Assembly (NCBI GenBank): GCA_027052755.1
Contig: JALUEN010000173.1
Span: forward strand, 305-9,981
From: a bacterium
GTDB taxonomy: Bacteria; DRYD01; JALUEN01
DNA length: 9,677 nt
Reading direction: 5' to 3'
The notes under the pieces are model-generated. The model made no database searches and was not told the DNA's origin. It worked only from the letters and a program-made list of their open reading frames with translations. The translations under genes were made by a program, and so were the position numbers. Of this stretch, positions 6,673 through 9,677 are shown piece after piece (positions within the stretch are counted from its first letter, which is position 1; each line of letters opens with the position of its first letter).

Positions 6673-9507
6673 CTAGGTCCCTCCCCTTAGGTTAAGGACA
6701 TCCAGGATCTCCCTGTGAAGCTTCCACTCTATCCTTGAGAGCACGTACTCTAAACCAGTGTTCTCTATCGCACTCAAGATCTTCTCGTGTTTCTCCTCGC
6801 TCACCTCTTCCTCTCTAAGCATTCTATACAGGCTCTCCTCAACTAATAGTCTTGAGAGCTGGAGTTCTAAACGTCTGTTATTCAGGCTTAGCGCCTTATC
6901 CTTAAGTATCATATACTCATTGCTCTCAGGTGATAGGTTATCCATGTTCTTCAGGACCTTTATCAGCTCATCGCTAACCTTAGCTTCCTCTATTGTTATA
7001 AGCTCTAAATCCTTGAGAAGCTCCTCATCATTCATCAGGTAATCAGCCTCCAGGAGGTTAGCGTAGAGCTTTGAGCCTAACCACATATCCTGGAAAGCCT
7101 CTTCCGAGGAGTCTTTAGGGGGAGCCCCCTTAGAATCACCCTCTCTTGAGTGAATCTCTGTAATATTCAACAGATCTGTCCTCGCAGAGATCACACCACC
7201 TAGCGATCTAGATAGCGGTCCCAGGAACCTGAACTCCAGTTCAGAATCGGAGTTGAAGAATAGGTTGAGATCAACCAGCTCTAGGTCATGGAGCTGTTCA
7301 CGTATTCCCTCTAAGCGCTCCAAGTTCAGGGAAATACGCTCCAGGTTTCCCTTCTCATTAGGTTCAGCTAACTTTATCAAGGTGATGGGGTTCTGGTATT
7401 CCTGGTACAACCTGCTCAGGTAAGTGAGTTGAGAGGAGGGTATCAGGGCTATTCCGATCTCAAAGTTAAGTGGTCTCAGGAGCTGTGCGCCAGGAGAGAA
7501 GAGGTTAGGTTTCTCCTGGGTTTCCTCCGCTCCTGAACTTGACAACCACTTAAAGCTCCTGAGTAAGGTAATCTCCAACACCTTATCCCAGAGGTGAGTT
7601 TCTCTTAACCCTCTAGACAGGAGAATAACGGTATTACTATCAGCCCTATCCCTCAACGCCACCAAACCGAGGTGTGGTAAAAACTCCCCTTCATCTAAGT
7701 TAACGATCTCGTATCCGAGAAGGGATCTCCTCAGGATCTGGTAGTCCCTATCCACCTCAAAGAACTGAAGCGATAAGTTATGATCTTTAGAGAAGTTCCT
7801 CAAACTCAAACTTACCTCTATTATCGGTGAAGTGGGGAGGAACTCTATTATCTTAGATATGTAGCACTCAGTAGATTGAAAAGCCTCATTTCTCATCATC
7901 CTGTTCCAGTTATCCCCATCAATTGGTAGGGATAGCTTATGAGTAATCTCAACCTTAACCCTTGTTGGTCCGGACTGTAGGAGTTTAACCTGTGTGGACT
8001 CAGGGAAGATAGCTCTCTCCCAGAGCGGATCAGATATATAAGCGTCTCCCTTCTCAAATCTATCAACGGGTTTAAGCGGGAACCTGTACTCCCGATCACC
8101 TGAGCTATTTAAGCGGAGGGTTAACGAGCCATCAGTGTGAACCCTAGCCTCGTAATAGGATGATGTAACGTAAATAGACTCCGATTCCATTTTCACCTCA
8201 AGAGGCCTCAGCTCCGGCAGGTCTCCTATCTCAACCTTCTCTGGGCGTCCTACAGAAAGGGGCATGACCTTTAGCAGGAGATCAGATCCCTGGCGATCCC
8301 CTCCCATGTTATCAAGCGGAATATATCTCATGTAGGGTGTGGTATTAAGTGCGAGAAGCCCTTCATGTCTTATCTCTTCGGAGATATTAGCTACTACTCG
8401 CTTTAGCTCCTCAGATATCTCCCTGAAAGCTCTAGAGAGGCGTTTCTCTGAGGACTCCTGTACGGTATCAGAGGAAGCTCCTCCTAATATGTACCTACCA
8501 GAGGACTTGAAGAGGCTTACCCAGTAGTTCCTCAAGGTCTCCCTGTGCTTGGAGAGTTCAACTTGGAACTTCTGGTCGCTAGATCTAGCTCTCATACCGA
8601 GATCTAGTATCATTAGGAACTCCAGGTTATTCAAGAGATTATTTATAGCCCAGAACTGAAGCTTAAGTGGGACTCTGGCGGTGAGAAGTCCAGAGAGTTT
8701 GTAGTAACCCTTATCTATCTCACAACACGGTCTGAAAGCTTCAATCAGCTCAAGATCATGATCCCTGAAGAAGCTTAACTCCCCCCTCTTAGAGCTCACT
8801 ATTGGCTGAACTTCATCTAAAAGGAGCTCATATTCATATCCAGAGAGGAGCAGGGGGATCTGGGTTTTAGAAATAGCGTCCTTAAGCCTTATCTCAAAGA
8901 GCTCTGGAGCTTTAGATAGCTGAAGCAGTGTACGTCTCGGGTTCCTAAAGTATAGCTTTAGCTCTGATTTATAGCCCTTAAGGACTCCCATCTTTCCCTC
9001 TAAACCTTGAGCGTAAGGCTCCACTACGCTGAGACTATATCCGTAAAATCTCAGGAGATCCGCAAAGCCCTTAGGGAGCCCATAGATACCCGTTAACCAA
9101 CCGATACGGCCCATCTCTATGTCTAGCTCCTGAGACAAGCTCTTAGCTATATCAAAATTTCTAAAGTTAGCTTTATCGCTTAGAAGCCATGGATCAGATA
9201 TAACCAGAGATGGCCCTATTATCAGCCTTCTCTCCCTAGTGAGAGACCTGATCTCTTCTAGGATTTCCTTATCTCCTGTTCTCTCCAACCACTCATATAC
9301 AGGGAATATCTGACCATCTAGGCAGAAAACCCCTGGATCCATCTCCTTATCCCTGTACCTGATGAAAGTAGTTAGAAGTGAGCTAACGAGGATATCCAAC
9401 CACTTTAAAGTGAACCTAGTGTCAAGTATCCACTCTCTATCCCACTGAGTAAAGGGGAACAGCTTCGGCTTAATAGGAATCTCCTCCCTGAACATATCCT
9501 GAGGCAT
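6673..9507 (-). CDS. GH38 alpha-mannosidase-like protein with a lost catalytic site (likely pseudoenzyme)
   Basis: A 944-residue cytoplasmic protein with no signal peptide and the overall plan of bacterial GH38 alpha-mannosidases. The N-terminal part has WDREW (22-26), CLDGQIFPVYEWLE (62-75), IGPSLV (97-102), GWLTGIYGLPKGFADLLRFYGY (136-157) and a helical region resembling the family's third domain. From about residue 443 comes the C-terminal beta-sandwich (YYEARVHTDGSLTL, SGPTRVKVEITH, IIEFLPTSPIIEVSLSLRN). The catalytic positions are changed. HTH before WD is FTQ (19-21), the Asp of LPDSFGH is Gly140, GxDH is GYEY (223-226), and HD before ICG is Arg338-Tyr339. Only Asp23 of the zinc site remains. 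The last 133 residues are charged helices not typical of the family. ATG 9507 is preferred over ATG 9513 by SD spacing. Regular mannosidase activity seems impossible; a binding or scaffold role is inferred. Confidence 0.8.
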   Translation of the reverse strand: MPQDMFREEIPIKPKLFPFTQWDREWILDTRFTLKWLDILVSSLLTTFIRYRDKEMDPGVFCLDGQIFPVYEWLERTGDKEILEEIRSLTRERRLIIGPSLVISDPWLLSDKANFRNFDIAKSLSQELDIEMGRIGWLTGIYGLPKGFADLLRFYGYSLSVVEPYAQGLEGKMGVLKGYKSELKLYFRNPRRTLLQLSKAPELFEIRLKDAISKTQIPLLLSGYEYELLLDEVQPIVSSKRGELSFFRDHDLELIEAFRPCCEIDKGYYKLSGLLTARVPLKLQFWAINNLLNNLEFLMILDLGMRARSSDQKFQVELSKHRETLRNYWVSLFKSSGRYILGGASSDTVQESSEKRLSRAFREISEELKRVVANISEEIRHEGLLALNTTPYMRYIPLDNMGGDRQGSDLLLKVMPLSVGRPEKVEIGDLPELRPLEVKMESESIYVTSSYYEARVHTDGSLTLRLNSSGDREYRFPLKPVDRFEKGDAYISDPLWERAIFPESTQVKLLQSGPTRVKVEITHKLSLPIDGDNWNRMMRNEAFQSTECYISKIIEFLPTSPIIEVSLSLRNFSKDHNLSLQFFEVDRDYQILRRSLLGYEIVNLDEGEFLPHLGLVALRDRADSNTVILLSRGLRETHLWDKVLEITLLRSFKWLSSSGAEETQEKPNLFSPGAQLLRPLNFEIGIALIPSSQLTYLSRLYQEYQNPITLIKLAEPNEKGNLERISLNLERLEGIREQLHDLELVDLNLFFNSDSELEFRFLGPLSRSLGGVISARTDLLNITEIHSREGDSKGAPPKDSSEEAFQDMWLGSKLYANLLEADYLMNDEELLKDLELITIEEAKVSDELIKVLKNMDNLSPESNEYMILKDKALSLNNRRLELQLSRLLVEESLYRMLREEEVSEEKHEKILSAIENTGLEYVLSRIEWKLHREILDVLNLRGGT
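6680..6688 (-). promoter_or_regulatory. Ribosome binding site of ispE within the 3' end of the GH38-like gene
   Basis: On the minus strand this reads AAGGGGAGG, eight bases before the GTG at 6671. It encodes part of the last codons (Leu-Arg-Gly-Gly-Thr) of the gene upstream, so the two genes are tightly packed. Confidence 0.8.
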
Positions 9508-9513
9508 AACCAT

Positions 9514-9522
9514 TCTCCCCTT
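9514..9522 (-). promoter_or_regulatory. Ribosome binding site favouring the ATG at 9507
   Basis: On the minus strand this reads AAGGGGAGA. The AGGGGAG core ends one base before ATG 9513, too close for use, but seven bases before ATG 9507. Confidence 0.7.
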
Positions 9523-9533
9523 TTCTAGGGATG

Positions 9534-9677
9534 TTAATTGAAGTAACCTTTACATCCTTTTAGTTCCCTTAGGATATCTCCAATTCCTCTAATGGTGTTT
9601 CCCCTGGGAGGTCTAGCTAGATAGGAACTGTACTTTAGGAGGTTAATCACTAGGTTACTAGAAGTTCTGTTTAGGGG
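9534..9677 (-). CDS. C-terminal end of an unidentified protein (5' part outside window)
   Basis: A frame of 47 codons runs from the window edge to a TAA at 9534-9536 without interruption. It reads NLVINLLKYSSYLARPPRG, then NTIRGIGDILRELKGCKGYFN at the end. Its codon choice (AGA/AGG, CTA) matches the neighbours, and it ends 26 bases before the GH38-like start, as expected for an upstream operon gene. The fragment is too short for me to assign a family. It could also be a chance frame, but spacing and codon use favour a real gene. Confidence 0.6.
   Translation of the reverse strand, partial: PLNRTSSNLVINLLKYSSYLARPPRGNTIRGIGDILRELKGCKGYFN

Noticed and set aside
6758..7042. Plus-strand frame of 94 codons rich in Ser, Leu and Arg
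   Set aside because: It is the antisense shadow of the charged helical tail of the GH38-like gene; the Ser/Leu bias follows from Glu/Arg/Lys-rich coding on the other strand.
8339..8527. Plus-strand frame of 62 codons, and a minus-strand frame of 67 codons at 7896-8099
   Set aside because: Both overlap the GH38-like gene in other frames; no start signals or domains are seen.
6673..9507. Frameshift or sequencing error as the cause of the missing catalytic residues in the GH38-like protein
   Set aside because: The changed residues sit singly inside motifs whose flanking residues still align, and the frame is open throughout, so these are point substitutions and not frame errors.
9514..9533. 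Promoter between the partial gene and the GH38-like gene
   Set aside because: The gap of 26 bases is filled by the SD site; no room for a full promoter was seen in it.

Overview
The window looks like chromosomal DNA of a two-membraned (diderm), probably thermophilic bacterium. A bacterial MEP-pathway gene (ispE), a lipoprotein with a lipobox, a small outer-membrane beta-barrel protein and strong Shine-Dalgarno (SD) sites point to a diderm bacterium. Heavy use of AGG/AGA for Arg and ATA for Ile suggests a thermophile. I cannot name the phylum from the sequence. I see no rRNA, tRNA, CRISPR array, insertion sequence or phage gene.

Left part, plus strand. Bases 1-398 hold the 3' part of a Prx6/archaeal-type peroxiredoxin, ending in a C-x5-C motif and followed by a strong intrinsic terminator (423-453). 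After a 153-base gap comes a two-gene unit: a lipoprotein with a large beta-rich domain (552-1619), then a short beta-barrel protein 21 bases downstream (1641-2294). Both appear to be envelope proteins.

Right part, minus strand, read from right to left. The unit contains the tail of an unidentified gene (9677-9534), a GH38 alpha-mannosidase-like protein (9507-6673), ispE (6671-5700) and a transmembrane Ser/Thr kinase (5677-2339). Gaps are 26, 1 and 22 bases, so this is almost certainly one operon. It converges on the lipoprotein/barrel unit at a hairpin near 2302-2360.

The main observation is the GH38-like protein. Its overall sequence follows the GH38 alpha-mannosidase plan, but the positions expected to hold most of the zinc site and the catalytic Asp are replaced: HTH-WD reads FTQ-WD, the LPDSFGH-type motif reads LTGIYGL, and the HD of the third motif reads RY. 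It therefore looks like an intact, full-length pseudoenzyme. It is joined to an IspE with a changed GHMP loop and to a kinase in which the catalytic domain is at the C terminus, behind a roughly 730-residue ectodomain that I do not recognise. How these proteins work together is not shown by the sequence. A link between envelope sensing and isoprenoid or glycan precursor supply is only a hypothesis.
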